Part shown: in pieces, positions 29,022-29,140 of the stretch | Position numbering within the stretch: the first letter of the stretch is position 1 | Layout of the letters: each line of letters opens with the position of its first letter | Origin: Silvimonas sp. JCM 19000 | GTDB lineage: Bacteria; Pseudomonadota; Gammaproteobacteria; Burkholderiales; Chitinibacteraceae | Assembly: GCA_001313065.1 (NCBI GenBank) | Contig: BBFD01000013.1 | Coordinates: forward strand, 1-29,140 | Length of the DNA stretch: 29,140 bases | Reading direction: 5' to 3' | The notes under the pieces: generated by a model | What the model saw: only the letters and a program-made list of their open reading frames with translations | Database searches by the model: none | Told to the model about the DNA's origin: nothing | Translations under genes and position numbers: made by a program

Positions 29022-29140
29022 GTGAAGATCTGCTCCTTATTTTTTTTATGCATGACATTAAGTTTCCTGGGCTGTGCTCATTTGTCCCCCGAAACAGGCC
29101 GCCAGTTAATCCTGCAAGGCGACCCCGAAGGCGGGCTAAA
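29022..29140 (+). CDS. Probable lipoprotein, N-terminal part
   Basis: From GTG 29022 (or ATG 29052 in the same frame) the sequence encodes a hydrophobic stretch SLFFLCMTLSFLGCAHLS with the lipobox LGCA, followed by PETGRQLILQGDPEGGL, and runs off the window. The TGRxLIL segment after the lipidated Cys resembles the start of some M48-type metallopeptidase lipoproteins, but too little is present to be sure. Confidence 0.4.
   Translation, partial: MKICSLFFLCMTLSFLGCAHLSPETGRQLILQGDPEGGL

Overview
The window reads as chromosome of a Gram-negative betaproteobacterium, most likely Neisseriales/Chromobacteriaceae-like (an inference from gene content and protein style, not from a search). It carries GC-rich housekeeping genes in its first half and an AT-richer Rhs polymorphic-toxin island in its second half. 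A dominant technical signal is that almost every gene is broken by single-base indels. Most lie in A/T runs that look lengthened (for example 5 to 7 or 8) or in short G/C runs that look shortened. Gene spans below are therefore reconstructed across frameshifts, and most broken genes should be treated as consensus errors until reads are checked.

Left half: the 3' end of a thiolase; a two-domain 3-mercaptopyruvate-type sulfurtransferase; the RNA helicase gene hrpA on the minus strand, bracketed by two REPIN-like palindromic elements; a membrane PAS sensor with no output domain; two tandem copies of a tRNA-Val/tRNA-Asp pair on the minus strand, each with its own promoter and with an intrinsic terminator between them; then a plus-strand run gspC-gspD-gspE (type II secretion: inner-membrane linker, outer-membrane secretin, cytoplasmic ATPase). 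This is followed by a PilZ protein, a secreted SRPBCC/START-like protein coupled to it by an ATGA overlap, and an ArnD-like deacetylase ending at a strong terminator (14595-14623).

Right half (about 14.7-28.6 kb): an Rhs locus laid out as a graveyard and store of immunity modules. From left to right there are a small acidic protein with a truncated paralogue tail, an orphan toxin tail followed by a YjaG/DUF416 protein, and another orphan tail followed by a gene present in three tandem copies with a 739-bp period. Then come three small unrecognised ORFs, a DUF5076 protein, two recombined toxin-tip fragments and a putative immunity gene. Next is a displaced copy of the Rhs 3' core with its own tip and immunity gene, and finally the main rhs gene (about 1,670 codons). 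The main Rhs protein has a Sec signal peptide, YD repeats, an odd Pro-rich plus Tyr-periodic insertion, the Rhs core end motif and a C-terminal HNH/zinc nuclease tip. A DUF4262-family gene follows 6 bp later as the likely cognate immunity gene.

The modules share short homologous blocks (Rhs core end, tip tail, a minus-strand ORF) that mark recombination points. The orphan cassettes lie upstream of the intact rhs gene rather than downstream, which is the least usual aspect of the locus. The last 570 bp hold no clear gene except the start of a probable lipoprotein running off the end.
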